Shown: positions 17,597 to 26,194, counted from the first letter of the stretch. The stretch: 64,000 nucleotides of DNA from an uncultured Bryobacteraceae bacterium (GCA_938003835.1 CALKXJ010000021.1:1-64000), one strand, 5' to 3'. Numbers and translations: made by a program. The notes: generated from the letters alone by a model not told the origin.

Positions 17597-19060
17597 ATGT
17601 CAGTTCAGATCTTCCTTCAGGGCAAGCTGCTCGGCATCGATGAGTTCTTGCTCTCGCCGGCGCATGCCGCAGAGTTGGCCGAAGCCGGCGAATGTGCCGA
17701 AGCCCTGTTGGTCGGCCGCAGCCACTGGGTTTCGCTTCTCACGGAGGTTCTGCCGCGAGCGTTGCTTGCCGAGCTGGGCCTGGCGCGGATCCTGCTCGGC
17801 TCGAGTGGCGGCGGCCAGTTTCTGGTGGTCCTCCCCGAAGAGGCGCGCCCGGCCGCGGAGGAGTTTCTCGAGGCGGCTGCCGCCGATATCGCGCGCCTCA
17901 GCGCCGGCTCGTTGAGGCTGGTCTGGGCTGTCACCGAGAATCTGGGCGACTGGAGCATCGTGCGGCGGCGCCTCCAGGAGGCCATGCGCCCGAAGCGCGA
18001 AGCCCCGGCTGCCGGCGCCCCGGCGGGCTATTTCGAACCGTTCCTGCCTTTCGAAGAGGCGCCGGCCGAACTTTACTTCCCTCGCGAGATGGGCCTGCGG
18101 CTCAAGGAAGCGCGGCGCGTCGGCTGGTCGCCGGAGAGCCCGGCGCGCATTCTGCTCGAAGAAGGGCGGCACACCTGGGCGGTGTCGAACGCGCCCGACG
18201 CGGTGCCGCTGGCGCGCCATGCTGCGCCCGGCGAGGACCACGCCTCGATCGCCGGCGCGCGAGAGTTGGCCGAGCGCGCCGAGGGCCGCAAAGCCTGGGC
18301 GGTGCTTCGCGGCGACGTGGACAATCTGGGCGTGCGCCTCCGCCGTCTCCAGACCATCGAGGAACATGTCCAGACCTCGGTGCTGTACAAGAACTTCTTC
18401 GCCGGTGAAATCGAGGTTCTCTGCTCGATGCCGGAATTCTGGCGGCGCGTCTCGGTCATCTACACGGGCGGGGACGATTTCGCCGTCTACGGCGCCTGGG
18501 ACGCCCTGATTCCGCTGGCGCGCGAGATCCAGCGCCTGTTCCATCGCTTCAGCGAGGAGAACCTGAAGGAATTCCCCGGCGCCGAGGGCAAAACGATTTC
18601 GATGGCCATCGTGCTGGCGCCCGACGAATCGGTGACGCTCGCCGAGGTCTTCGAGGAAGCCGGCCGCAAGCTCGAAGTGGCCAAGTCCTCCGACAAGGAC
18701 TGCCTGTACCTGTTCGGCCGCACGATCGAATGGCGGCATCTGGCGCAGGCCGTGGAGCTCAAGGACAATCTGAGCCGCCTGGTTCGCGACTACGCCTGCC
18801 CGCCGGAGCTTCTGGGCGAGATGGCCCGGCTGTGGCGGGGACCCGAACTCTCCGCCGCCTCCCGCACGCCGCGGTTTGAACGCCCGTGGCGCTACCACCG
18901 CCGCCTCACCTTGATGGCCGGAGGCGCGCGCGACCGAGAACTCGAACGGCTGCGTTCTCGCCTCCTGGTGGACATGATCGCGAAGAACGCCGGCCAAGCC
19001 AGACTTCGCCCCGCCGGGCGCGTCGCGCTCGAGTGGGCCAAGCTGCTCAACGAGGCTTAA
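17597..19060 (+). CDS. cas10: Type III-A Cas10/Csm1, compact form without HD nuclease
   Basis: 487 residues, against about 750-800 for a full Csm1. Residues 1-110 form the first palm domain (LGSSGGGQFLVVLPEE). The second palm has DVDNLG (240-245) and the intact cyclase motif GGDDF (291-295), so cyclic-oligoadenylate synthesis from ATP should be possible when target RNA is bound. The N-terminal HD domain, which cuts single-stranded DNA in full Cas10, is absent, and the four-cysteine ribbon between the palms is missing. A small helical C-terminal domain follows. A candidate -10 box TATGCT lies at 17559-17564 with no clear -35. First of five tightly packed genes; csm2 starts three bases after the stop. 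Confidence 0.93.
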   Translation: MSVQIFLQGKLLGIDEFLLSPAHAAELAEAGECAEALLVGRSHWVSLLTEVLPRALLAELGLARILLGSSGGGQFLVVLPEEARPAAEEFLEAAAADIARLSAGSLRLVWAVTENLGDWSIVRRRLQEAMRPKREAPAAGAPAGYFEPFLPFEEAPAELYFPREMGLRLKEARRVGWSPESPARILLEEGRHTWAVSNAPDAVPLARHAAPGEDHASIAGARELAERAEGRKAWAVLRGDVDNLGVRLRRLQTIEEHVQTSVLYKNFFAGEIEVLCSMPEFWRRVSVIYTGGDDFAVYGAWDALIPLAREIQRLFHRFSEENLKEFPGAEGKTISMAIVLAPDESVTLAEVFEEAGRKLEVAKSSDKDCLYLFGRTIEWRHLAQAVELKDNLSRLVRDYACPPELLGEMARLWRGPELSAASRTPRFERPWRYHRRLTLMAGGARDRELERLRSRLLVDMIAKNAGQARLRPAGRVALEWAKLLNEA

Positions 19061-19063
19061 CCC

Positions 19064-19510
19064 ATGGCAGAAGCACAGTCTGAAACCAAGACCCGAGAGG
19101 GACGCAGCCCTCGCGAGTCCCGTTCGCCGAGACCCTCCGAACGCGAACGGGACCGCGAGCGGGCGGGCGCCCCGGAAATCGACCTGGAGCGTCTGATCGC
19201 CGACAGCCTGTACCTGGACAACCAGGCGCACGCCGTTGTGGCCCGGCTGCGGGATATGGATTCCGGCACCAAGAGCCAGCTCCGCCGCTTTTACAACGCC
19301 GTCCGCCGCGCCTGCCGGGCCCCGGAAAATGAACGCCAGCACCAGTTCGTGATGCTGCGCGCGCGCCTGGCTTACACCATCGCCCGGCACTCGCTGCGGA
19401 GTCTCGACATGCTCGAACGGCTGCTGCTCCAGGTGACCCGGAAGAACGACCCGCGCGGCTACGAGCGCTTCCGGGATCTGTTTGAAGCCATCATCGCCTA
19501 CAACGAGTGA
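19064..19510 (+). CDS. csm2: Csm2, small subunit of the type III-A effector
   Basis: 148 residues. After a highly charged, Arg/Ser/Glu-rich tail of about 40 residues, the helical core shows GTKSQLRRFYNAVRR and the end YERFRDLFEAIIAYNE, both characteristic of Csm2. Csm2 copies line the inside of the Csm complex and contact crRNA and target RNA. The disordered charged extension is longer than usual and could add RNA or partner contacts; this is inference. Position between cas10 and csm3 is canonical. Confidence 0.92.
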   Translation: MAEAQSETKTREGRSPRESRSPRPSERERDRERAGAPEIDLERLIADSLYLDNQAHAVVARLRDMDSGTKSQLRRFYNAVRRACRAPENERQHQFVMLRARLAYTIARHSLRSLDMLERLLLQVTRKNDPRGYERFRDLFEAIIAYNE

Positions 19511-19519
19511 CGAGGAGCC

Positions 19520-20356
19520 ATGAGCGCGCACACCGCTGAGACGGAATTGAGGCTGATCGGCAAGCTGATTCTCGAGGCCGACATGCGCTGCGAGACCGGG
19601 CTGCACATCGGCGCCGGCAAGGGCTCGCTCGAAATCGGTGGAGCCGACAATCCGGTGATCAAGGACGCCTACGGACGCCCCTATGTGCCCGGCAGTTCGC
19701 TCCGGGGCAAGCTCCGCTCCCTGCTCGAGCAGGCGAGCGGGATGGCTGTGCCCTCCGAGCTGGTTTACCTGTCCCGGCGCCGGGGCCAGGAGGTGCGCAT
19801 TCACCAGAGCGACCGGCCGGATGACGAGATCTGCCTGCTGTTCGGCCGCAGCCCGGGGCGCATGGAACGGGTCACGGGCGAGGTGCTCGAAAGCGTCGCG
19901 GCAACGCCGGCGCGGCTGGCCGTCTACGACGCGCCGCTCGATCTGGCCAGCATCACCGACTCGATGCGTGAGAACCTCGATGACGAGCTGACCGAAGTCA
20001 AGAGCGAAAACGCCATCGACCGCATCACCGCGCAGGCCAACCCGCGCACGCTCGAACGTGTCCCGGCCGGGGCGCGCTTCAAGGTGCGCATGGTGCTCGA
20101 CATCCTCTGCGAGGAGGACAAGGCACTGCTGGCGCGCCTGGCCGAGGCTCTGCGCCTGCTCGAGGACGACAGCCTGGGCGGCGGCGGCTCCCGCGGCAGC
20201 GGGCGCGTCAGCTTCTCCAATCTCAGACTCATCTGGCGCGGGCGGCGCTTCTATGCCGCCGGCGAGCCGGAGCGGGAACTGCTCTCCTCGGCCGACCTGC
20301 GGGCCTTTCAGGCGCTCGCCAACGATCCGGCGCTGGCTGAAAAGCTGACCGAGTAG
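19520..20356 (+). CDS. csm3: Csm3, backbone RAMP and target-RNA nuclease
   Basis: 278 residues. The RAMP signature LHIGAGKGSLEIGGADNP is followed by YVPGSSLRGKLRSLLE. By hand alignment with the Streptococcus thermophilus protein, Asp43 in GGADNP corresponds to its catalytic Asp33, so cleavage of target RNA at six-base intervals should be retained. A glycine-rich loop GGGGSRGSGRVSF lies near residue 220. GAGGAG precedes the start at good distance. Csm3 polymerises along the crRNA to form the complex backbone. Genes on both sides are Csm subunits with almost no spacing. Confidence 0.95.
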   Translation: MSAHTAETELRLIGKLILEADMRCETGLHIGAGKGSLEIGGADNPVIKDAYGRPYVPGSSLRGKLRSLLEQASGMAVPSELVYLSRRRGQEVRIHQSDRPDDEICLLFGRSPGRMERVTGEVLESVAATPARLAVYDAPLDLASITDSMRENLDDELTEVKSENAIDRITAQANPRTLERVPAGARFKVRMVLDILCEEDKALLARLAEALRLLEDDSLGGGGSRGSGRVSFSNLRLIWRGRRFYAAGEPERELLSSADLRAFQALANDPALAEKLTE

Positions 20357-20358
20357 AT

Positions 20359-21396
20359 ATGGACGCCGGCCTGCTCGTGCGCTTGCACCCCGCCGGCCCG
20401 TGGCGTTTCGGCGCAGCCTCGGGCGAGCGGGACCGCCTGGACGGTCTCTACCGCTCCGACGCGCTCTTCTCGGCGGTGACCTTGGCCATGGCCGAACTCG
20501 GCCTGCTGGAGGCGTGGCTCGAGGCCACGGCTCGGGCGGCGACGCCCCAGGTCCGGCTCACATCCTGCTTCCCCTGGCAGGAGGATATCCTCTTCGTGAC
20601 GCCGCCCCGGAGCCACTGGCCGGCCGCCGCGGTGAAGCTACGCACCAAGGGAGCGGCCTTCATTCCGGTGTCGCTCGTCGGGGAGCTGCTCGAGGGCGCG
20701 CCGTTTCAGGAGGACCATTGGGTCGTCGACGGCTGGAGCCGCTGCCTGCTCGCGGCCAGTCGCGCGGCGCCCACTGGCGGGCCGTTCCGCGAGTCCGTGC
20801 GCGCTTTCGCGGCCGTTGACCGCCAGGATCCTGCGCGGATTCTGCCGCACCGCGCCGCCTGCGTCGAATTCGCTCCGAACGCCGGTCTGTGGTGCTTTGC
20901 CGCGTTTTCCGACGCGGAGGCGCAAACGCGCTGGAGCGTCCCCCTGGAGGGCGCCTTCCGACTTCTGGCGGACTCGGGCTTCGGCGGCCGCCGCTCGATC
21001 GGCTGGGGGCGGGCCTCCGCCGTCGAAATCATGCCGAAGACCCTCTCGGAGCTCCTGTTCGGCGCCCGGGTTCCGGTTCTCCGGGCCGAAGAGCCGGCGG
21101 GCGAAGGAATCACGCTCTACTGGCTGCTGTCGCTTTACGCGCCCGCGCCCGGCGACGGCGTGGACTGGACCCAAGGCGCTTACACGGTACTCACGCGCGG
21201 GGGGTGTGTCGAGAGCCCTCGGGCGGGGCGTCCCGCCAAGAAGCTCGTCCGCATGGTGGAGGAGGGCTCGGTCATCGCGGCCGCCTCGCCGCCCGGCGGA
21301 TCCGCCTGCGACGTCGCGCCCGACGGGTTTCCTCACCCGGTCTATCGCTACGGGCGCCCGGTCGCCTGGCCGATGGGGAGGCGCCTCGCCGCATGA
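20359..21396 (+). CDS. csm4: Csm4, crRNA 5'-handle-binding RAMP
   Basis: 345 residues. The start LLVRLHPAGPWRFG and the segment YRSDALFSAVTLAMAELG match the N-terminal RAMP half of Csm4. The late glycine-rich loop GFGGRRSIGWGRA is the RAMP G-loop, and PFRESVRAFAAVDRQ lies in the usual insertion region. Csm4 binds the crRNA repeat-derived 5' tag and Cas10. Only two bases separate it from csm3, and its stop overlaps the csm5 start (ATGA), so the genes are translationally coupled. Confidence 0.92.
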   Translation: MDAGLLVRLHPAGPWRFGAASGERDRLDGLYRSDALFSAVTLAMAELGLLEAWLEATARAATPQVRLTSCFPWQEDILFVTPPRSHWPAAAVKLRTKGAAFIPVSLVGELLEGAPFQEDHWVVDGWSRCLLAASRAAPTGGPFRESVRAFAAVDRQDPARILPHRAACVEFAPNAGLWCFAAFSDAEAQTRWSVPLEGAFRLLADSGFGGRRSIGWGRASAVEIMPKTLSELLFGARVPVLRAEEPAGEGITLYWLLSLYAPAPGDGVDWTQGAYTVLTRGGCVESPRAGRPAKKLVRMVEEGSVIAAASPPGGSACDVAPDGFPHPVYRYGRPVAWPMGRRLAA

Positions 21397-22544
21397 GATA
21401 CCGCCTGACAGTGCTCACCCCGATGCTCGTCGGCGACGGCTCCAAGCTCAGTCCGATCGACTACATGGTCTGGCGGGATCAGGTCAACATCCTGGATCAA
21501 ACCCGTATCTTCCGGCTGCTCGCGCGTGGCTCGCGGCTCGAGAACTACCTCAAGCAGATCGCCAAGGCCGAGAAGCTCGATTTCGCCTCCTGGGGAGGCT
21601 TCGCCCAGAACTTCGCCAAACGTCGCGTGCCGTTCGAGCATCCCAGTTACAGCGCCTACTGGGAGCGGCTCCCCGCCGAGCAGCTTCACATTCCCACCTT
21701 CGCCGCTTCGGTGGCCGGGCCGTACCTGCCGGCCTCCGCCCTCAAGGGCGCGCTCCGCACCAGTCTGATCTTCAAGCTTGCCGACGGGCGCGCTCTCAAG
21801 GAGGTGGAGGCGGCTCTCGCCTCCGAGCGTCCCCCGCGACAGCCGGGGCAGCTCGCCGAAGAGCGGGTCGCGGGCGCACCCTCCCACACCCGCATGCGCA
21901 CCATCGCGCTGGCCGATTCCGCTCCGGCGCCGCAGGCGTCGCTCAAGATCCATCTGGTGCGGGTGGCCACGCTCGAACGCAAAGGCCCCCGCCAGTTCGA
22001 GCTTCGCTGGAAGCAGGCGCCCCGCGGAAGCGTCGAGGCGCGCCGCATCGAAGAGAGCACGCCACAGTTTGCGGAGATGGCCTCACCGGGAACCGTTTTC
22101 GAGGGGGAGGCCGCCGAACGCGGCTTTCTCACGCAGCCCGAGATCGCCCGAGCCCTGGGCTGGAGATCGCCGTTGCGCTGGCCGGACATGCTGGCCATCG
22201 CCAACGACTACGCCGCCGCCATGCTGGCCGCGCACCGGCAGTACGTCACCTGGAGCGGCCTGGGAACGCTCGAGGAGAGCCTCGGGCGCCTGGAGCGGAC
22301 GCTCGAGCAGGTGCGCGCCCGCAACGACGCCTGTCTCGTGGCGCTCGGCTGGGGCGCCGGCTTTCTCAGCAAGGCGGTGAACCTGGCTGTTCCCGAAGAG
22401 GATTTTCGCCGGGTGCTCGGCCAGCATCCGCTCTATGCCCGGGCGCTGCGTGCCGGCCTGCCCTTCCCCAAGACGCGCCGCATTGTGTTCCTCGACAACC
22501 GGCCGGCCGCCCTGCCGGGCTGGGCGATGCTGGAGCTGGTGTAA
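21393..22544 (+). CDS. csm5: Csm5, crRNA 3'-end RAMP
   Basis: 383 residues from ATG 21393, which overlaps the csm4 stop by four bases; the long upstream extension of the same frame is antisense-free read-through inside csm4 and is not used. The RAMP motif YLPASALKGALRTSL near residue 112 and the late G-loop GWGAGFLSKAV near residue 319 identify Csm5, which caps the complex and recruits nucleases for crRNA 3' trimming. It is the last clear cas gene: no csm6, cas6, cas1 or cas2 and no repeat array follow. Confidence 0.92.
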   Translation: MRYRLTVLTPMLVGDGSKLSPIDYMVWRDQVNILDQTRIFRLLARGSRLENYLKQIAKAEKLDFASWGGFAQNFAKRRVPFEHPSYSAYWERLPAEQLHIPTFAASVAGPYLPASALKGALRTSLIFKLADGRALKEVEAALASERPPRQPGQLAEERVAGAPSHTRMRTIALADSAPAPQASLKIHLVRVATLERKGPRQFELRWKQAPRGSVEARRIEESTPQFAEMASPGTVFEGEAAERGFLTQPEIARALGWRSPLRWPDMLAIANDYAAAMLAAHRQYVTWSGLGTLEESLGRLERTLEQVRARNDACLVALGWGAGFLSKAVNLAVPEEDFRRVLGQHPLYARALRAGLPFPKTRRIVFLDNRPAALPGWAMLELV

Positions 22545-22636
22545 ACGGCTCCGGGCAGCTTCGAGGTTTGGAACGGGACGTGCTACCATCGACCTAAGGC
22601 CGCGAGCCGAGTCGGCGTCGCGCCGCCGGAACACTT

Positions 22637-23533
22637 ATGTACAACGCTTTTTTCGGACTCACCGCCAGCCCGTTCACTCTGAGCCCGGACCCTAACTTCT
22701 TTTACCGCAGTCCACAACACGAGGAGGCGCTCGCCAACCTCATCTACGGCGTGCAGGGCCGGAAGGGATTCGTCGTGCTGACGGGCGAGGTGGGCACCGG
22801 TAAGACCACCCTGCTCGAGTGCCTGCGCGATTACCTAGCCTACCAGCGTATCGAGTTCGCCTTCCTGTTCAACTCCCGGATCACTCCGGCCGAGTTTTTC
22901 GAAATGATCGCTTACGACCTCGATCTCAAGTGCAATCGCAGCTCGAAGACCGAAGTCCTGTTCGCGCTGAACCAGCTTCTGCTCCAGCAGGCCCATGTCG
23001 GCTCGACCGCGGTGCTGATCGTCGACGAGGCCCATAACTTGGAGTGGGACGTGCTCGAGGAGGTGCGGCTGCTCGGCAACCTGGAGAGCCGCCAGGGGAA
23101 ACTCCTCCAGATCGTCTTGGCCGGCCAGCCGGAACTGGACCGGAAGCTGGACGCGCCCAATCTCCGCCAGCTCCGGCAGCGCATCGTCTTGCGCTGCAAT
23201 TTGAGACCCTTCGATGAACAGCAGACGATCGAGTACATCACCGCACGGCTCGAGAAAGCAGGCATGCGCCAGCAAACGGTCTTTCCCCCGGAGGTGCTGG
23301 CGGAGATCCATCGGCGCTCGCAAGGGATCCCGCGGCTCATCAATGCCATTTGCGACAACCTGCTGCTGACCGCCTTCGCGCTGGAGTCGAAGGTCACCAC
23401 TGTCGAGATGCTGGACGAGGTCTGCGCCGACATGCGCTTGGAGTGGCCTGGCATGCGCCGGCGCGGGCCGGGCGGCACGGTAGAGCCCTTCCCCGGCGAT
23501 CGCCTCTACGGGCGCGGCTTACCCGGCTCCTGA
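22637..23533 (+). CDS. ExeA/GspA-like AAA ATPase
   Basis: 298 residues. The N-terminus FFGLTASPFTLSPDPNFFY is typical of the ExeA family. Walker A is GEVGTGKTT (near residues 53-61), Walker B VLIVDEAH, and an arginine-containing sensor region follows (LRQRIVLRCNLRPF). ExeA-type ATPases help insert secretin or exopolysaccharide export machinery at the cell wall; others act with exosortase systems. It starts 92 bases after csm5 on the same strand, with a possible own -10 box TACCAT (22584-22589). A functional link with the Csm operon is therefore not established. Confidence 0.82.
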   Translation: MYNAFFGLTASPFTLSPDPNFFYRSPQHEEALANLIYGVQGRKGFVVLTGEVGTGKTTLLECLRDYLAYQRIEFAFLFNSRITPAEFFEMIAYDLDLKCNRSSKTEVLFALNQLLLQQAHVGSTAVLIVDEAHNLEWDVLEEVRLLGNLESRQGKLLQIVLAGQPELDRKLDAPNLRQLRQRIVLRCNLRPFDEQQTIEYITARLEKAGMRQQTVFPPEVLAEIHRRSQGIPRLINAICDNLLLTAFALESKVTTVEMLDEVCADMRLEWPGMRRRGPGGTVEPFPGDRLYGRGLPGS

Positions 23534-23540
23534 GCAGCGA

Positions 23541-23554
23541 GCGCCGGACGGCGC
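23541..23554. terminator. Short GC hairpin between convergent genes
   Basis: GCGCC-GGAC-GGCGC forms a five-pair stem with a four-base loop in the 29-base gap between two convergent stops. It could stop transcription from either side, but no T-run adjoins it on either strand. Confidence 0.3.
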
Positions 23555-23562
23555 AGGGCCGG

Positions 23563-23802
23563 TTATTTGGCTCGCGTCAGCAAGGATTTGAGCTCCGCCA
23601 CCGTGGGCACTCTGCCCGAAACGACGATCTTGCCGTCGACGACCACCGCCGGCGTGAGCCGCACACCGAGCGCAACCGCCTGTCTCACGTCATGGACGTG
23701 AGTGATATCCGCGTCTAGGCCGAGTTCGGCGCAGGCGCTGAAGACATTCTTCTCCGTCGCCTGACACCTCCAGCAACCCGGGCCGACAACCTGGATCTTC
23801 AT
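23563..23802 (-). CDS. Small thioredoxin-like protein (Thioredoxin_3 type)
   Basis: 79 residues from ATG 23802, with GAGGTG just before it; the longer open frame from 23847 overlaps the permease gene. The redox pair is CWRC in VVGPGCWRCQ near residue 10, and the cis-proline segment is LTPAVVVDG. This single-domain family often sits beside permease and ArsR-type genes in metalloid resistance loci, where it may supply thiols. It starts four bases after the permease stop, in one operon with it. Confidence 0.85.
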   Translation of the reverse strand: MKIQVVGPGCWRCQATEKNVFSACAELGLDADITHVHDVRQAVALGVRLTPAVVVDGKIVVSGRVPTVAELKSLLTRAK

Positions 23803-23806
23803 GGAT

Positions 23807-24859
23807 TCACCTCGCCAGGATGTAATTGCCGAAAAACCAGCCGACACCCGTCCCGAGCAGGACGATTGTCGTCACATAAACAATCGCCTTCCGGGCCCCA
23901 AACACCCTCGCAATTGCCAGCCAGTTCGGTAGGCTCAGGCCCGGCCCGGTCAAAAGCAGAGCCAGCGCGGGCCCCTTGCCCATGCCAAGCTTCATGAGGG
24001 TGTCCACGAACGGAGCCTCGGTCATCGTGGCAAAATAACTGACCGCACCGATCATGGTAGCGAGGAAAGACGCCAAGACTCCATTGCCGCCAAGCCAGGC
24101 TCTGATCCAGTCTTCAGGCAGGATCTTGCCAATGACGCCTACCAGGAACACCCCGGCCAGCAACAGCGGAAAGATGATCCTCACAAACCACCACGTCTCT
24201 CGGAACCACTGGCTCAAATTTTCCCGAGGAATCTTGCTTGCCGCATAGAGTCCCGCGACGGCGGTGAAGGCAGCCCAAACCAACACTTTAGAAAGGTAGC
24301 TGCCGGTGCGAACCAGATAATTGGGGGCCAGCAACGAAAGCAGGATCAGCAGAAGCAGCACCAAGTGCTCGCGGGCAATGATATTCTTTTCCGAGGCGCC
24401 GGCCGCGGGCGCCGCGACTGCCCGCTCCTCGTTGCGGAAGACTGCACTCATCACAGCGCCGACGACGAAGGCCATCATCAGTGCAGCCACCACCCGCGAG
24501 CCCACCATCGCACCACCGAGAATGCCGCCGGTGTAGGTCAGGGCCAAGATGTTGGCCGCAGGCGCCACCCAGAGAACGATAAAGGCTACCCCGATGCTTG
24601 CTCCACTATAATAAAGACCGCTGGCGACCGGAATGACGGTGCAGGAGCAGGCCGCAATCAGAAAACTTGAAACGGAAGCCAGGGAAAACGATCGGGCCTT
24701 GCTTGCCTTCTCACCGAGGTAGTCGAGAATCGTGTCCCGGCTGATGAAGGTCACCATCGCACCTGCCAGCAAAAACGCCGGCACCAGGCAGGTCAACACA
24801 TGCGTGGCGACGTAGTCCCTCAGGGCTACGAGGCCGGCAACGAACAGCTCTCTGACCAT
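23807..24859 (-). CDS. ArsP-like permease (DUF318 family)
   Basis: 350 residues with about eight to ten hydrophobic segments. The signature AACSCTVIPVASGLYYSGAS and LWVAPAANI is diagnostic of the permease family PF03773. Some members (ArsP) export trivalent organoarsenicals, but many are uncharacterised. A large central loop (about residues 125-155) separates two halves with similar organisation. It lies between the ACR3 gene and the small thioredoxin, which supports a metalloid role. The substrate remains inferred. Confidence 0.82.
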   Translation of the reverse strand: MVRELFVAGLVALRDYVATHVLTCLVPAFLLAGAMVTFISRDTILDYLGEKASKARSFSLASVSSFLIAACSCTVIPVASGLYYSGASIGVAFIVLWVAPAANILALTYTGGILGGAMVGSRVVAALMMAFVVGAVMSAVFRNEERAVAAPAAGASEKNIIAREHLVLLLLILLSLLAPNYLVRTGSYLSKVLVWAAFTAVAGLYAASKIPRENLSQWFRETWWFVRIIFPLLLAGVFLVGVIGKILPEDWIRAWLGGNGVLASFLATMIGAVSYFATMTEAPFVDTLMKLGMGKGPALALLLTGPGLSLPNWLAIARVFGARKAIVYVTTIVLLGTGVGWFFGNYILAR

Positions 24860-24872
24860 CGTAAAGGCCTCT

Positions 24873-24965
24873 CATCCGTCTTCGACAATCCAAACACGCC
24901 TGCCCGCGAGACGGATGGCCGCCGCCGGCCCACGGGCGCCGGCGCTGGTGGATCCTCGGTCCACC
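24873..24965. repeat. Two inverted repeats between the ACR3 and permease genes
   Basis: CATCCGTC (24873-24880) and GACGGATG (24910-24917) are perfect eight-base arms with a 29-base spacer. GGTGGA (24947-24952) and TCCACC (24960-24965) are perfect six-base arms with a seven-base loop. Both lie in the 120-base gap upstream of the permease. They may be terminator, RNA-processing or operator structures; no sequence feature decides between these. Confidence 0.4.
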
Positions 24966-24979
24966 TGCGCCGCGGGCAT

Positions 24980-26194
24980 CTATTCGTGGCTCGTCAGCGA
25001 TCTCGCTGGAAACCAGTGACGTGTCCGGTTGCAGATCGAGCAGACCGAAAGCATGACCGGAACCTCGATCAAGACCCCGACCACCGTCGCCAGAGCCGCT
25101 CCCGAGCCGGGACCGAACAACGCAATGGCAGTGGCTACGGCGAGTTCAAAGAAATTGCTGGCGCCGATGAGCGCCCCCGGCGCCGCCACCGCGTAGGGTA
25201 CGCCAAAGAGCCGCATCAGACCGTAGACCAACGAAGAGTTGAAGTAGACCTGGACCAGGATCGGCACCGCAATCAGTAGGACATGGAAGAACTTGCCCGT
25301 CAGGTTGTCGGCCTGGAAGCCGAAGATCAGCACCAGCGTCGCCAGCAATGCGGCCATGCTCACCGATGCGAAACGCGGCAGAAGCTGGCGCTCAAACCAA
25401 TCCCTCCCGCGCTGCCGGATCAGCCCCCACCGGAGGAGGACGCCCGCGGCCAGCGGGATGACGATGAAAGCGATCACCGAATATAGGAGCACGCGAAACG
25501 GCACTTCGAGCGAGGAGGCGCCGCTCACCAGGAAGCGGACGATCGGCGCAAACGCAAACAGCATGATCAGATCATTCACGGAGACCTGGACCAGCGTGTA
25601 CGCCGGATCGCCATCGGTGAGATAGCTCCAGACGAAGACCATCGCGGTGCACGGAGCGGCGGCGAGGATGATCGAGCCGGCGATGTACTGGTCGGCCTCG
25701 GCGGGCGAAATCCACGGCGAGAAGACCAGCCGGAAGAAGAACCAGGCAAACAACGCCATGGAGAAAGGCTTTACCATCCAGTTCACAAACAACGTGATCA
25801 GCAACCCGCGCGGCCGCTGCCCGACACGGCGGATGGCGCCGAAGTCCACCTTCATCATCATGGGAATGATCATGAGCCAGATCAGCACCGCAATGGGGAC
25901 GTTGATCTGGCTGCCCTCGGCGAACTCAACGCGGCGCAGGGCGTCGATGGCGGCAGGCATCAGCTTGCCCAACAGGACGCCCACCAGCATGCAAGCTGCT
26001 ACCCAGAGGCTCAGATAGCGCTCGAAAGGACCGAGCGTCTTCTTTTCCGGCGCGCGGGGTTCGCCGGTGTCCACGCCGCCTCGATCCGGCTCGCCCGAGA
26101 CTGCGGATGTGGCTGATGACGGCCCTCCTGTCCCCCACTCGAACTCGTCGTTGTCGGAGCTGCGTCTTAGGCCGTTCAGTTTCCTGCTTTTCAT
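24980..26194 (-). CDS. acr3: ACR3-family arsenite efflux transporter
   Basis: 404 residues from ATG 26194. After an unusual hydrophilic N-terminal extension of about 60 residues, the ACR3 core begins (LGPFERYLSLWVAACMLVG). About ten transmembrane segments follow. The conserved stretch CTAMVFVWSYL followed by QVSVNDLIMLFAF carries the family's key cysteine and is diagnostic. It uses the proton gradient to expel arsenite. First gene of a minus-strand unit with the permease and thioredoxin. No ArsR repressor or arsenate reductase is visible nearby. Confidence 0.92.
   Translation of the reverse strand: MKSRKLNGLRRSSDNDEFEWGTGGPSSATSAVSGEPDRGGVDTGEPRAPEKKTLGPFERYLSLWVAACMLVGVLLGKLMPAAIDALRRVEFAEGSQINVPIAVLIWLMIIPMMMKVDFGAIRRVGQRPRGLLITLFVNWMVKPFSMALFAWFFFRLVFSPWISPAEADQYIAGSIILAAAPCTAMVFVWSYLTDGDPAYTLVQVSVNDLIMLFAFAPIVRFLVSGASSLEVPFRVLLYSVIAFIVIPLAAGVLLRWGLIRQRGRDWFERQLLPRFASVSMAALLATLVLIFGFQADNLTGKFFHVLLIAVPILVQVYFNSSLVYGLMRLFGVPYAVAAPGALIGASNFFELAVATAIALFGPGSGAALATVVGVLIEVPVMLSVCSICNRTRHWFPARSLTSHE

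Noticed and set aside
17597-23533. CRISPR repeat array near the Csm genes
   Set aside because: No regularly spaced 24-37-base repeats were seen in or around the operon on reading; the flanks are coding or short ordinary spacers.
22637-23533. Treating the ExeA-like ATPase as a cas gene
   Set aside because: It lacks CARF, HEPN or nuclease features, has a 92-base gap and resembles envelope ATPases. Position alone is not enough.
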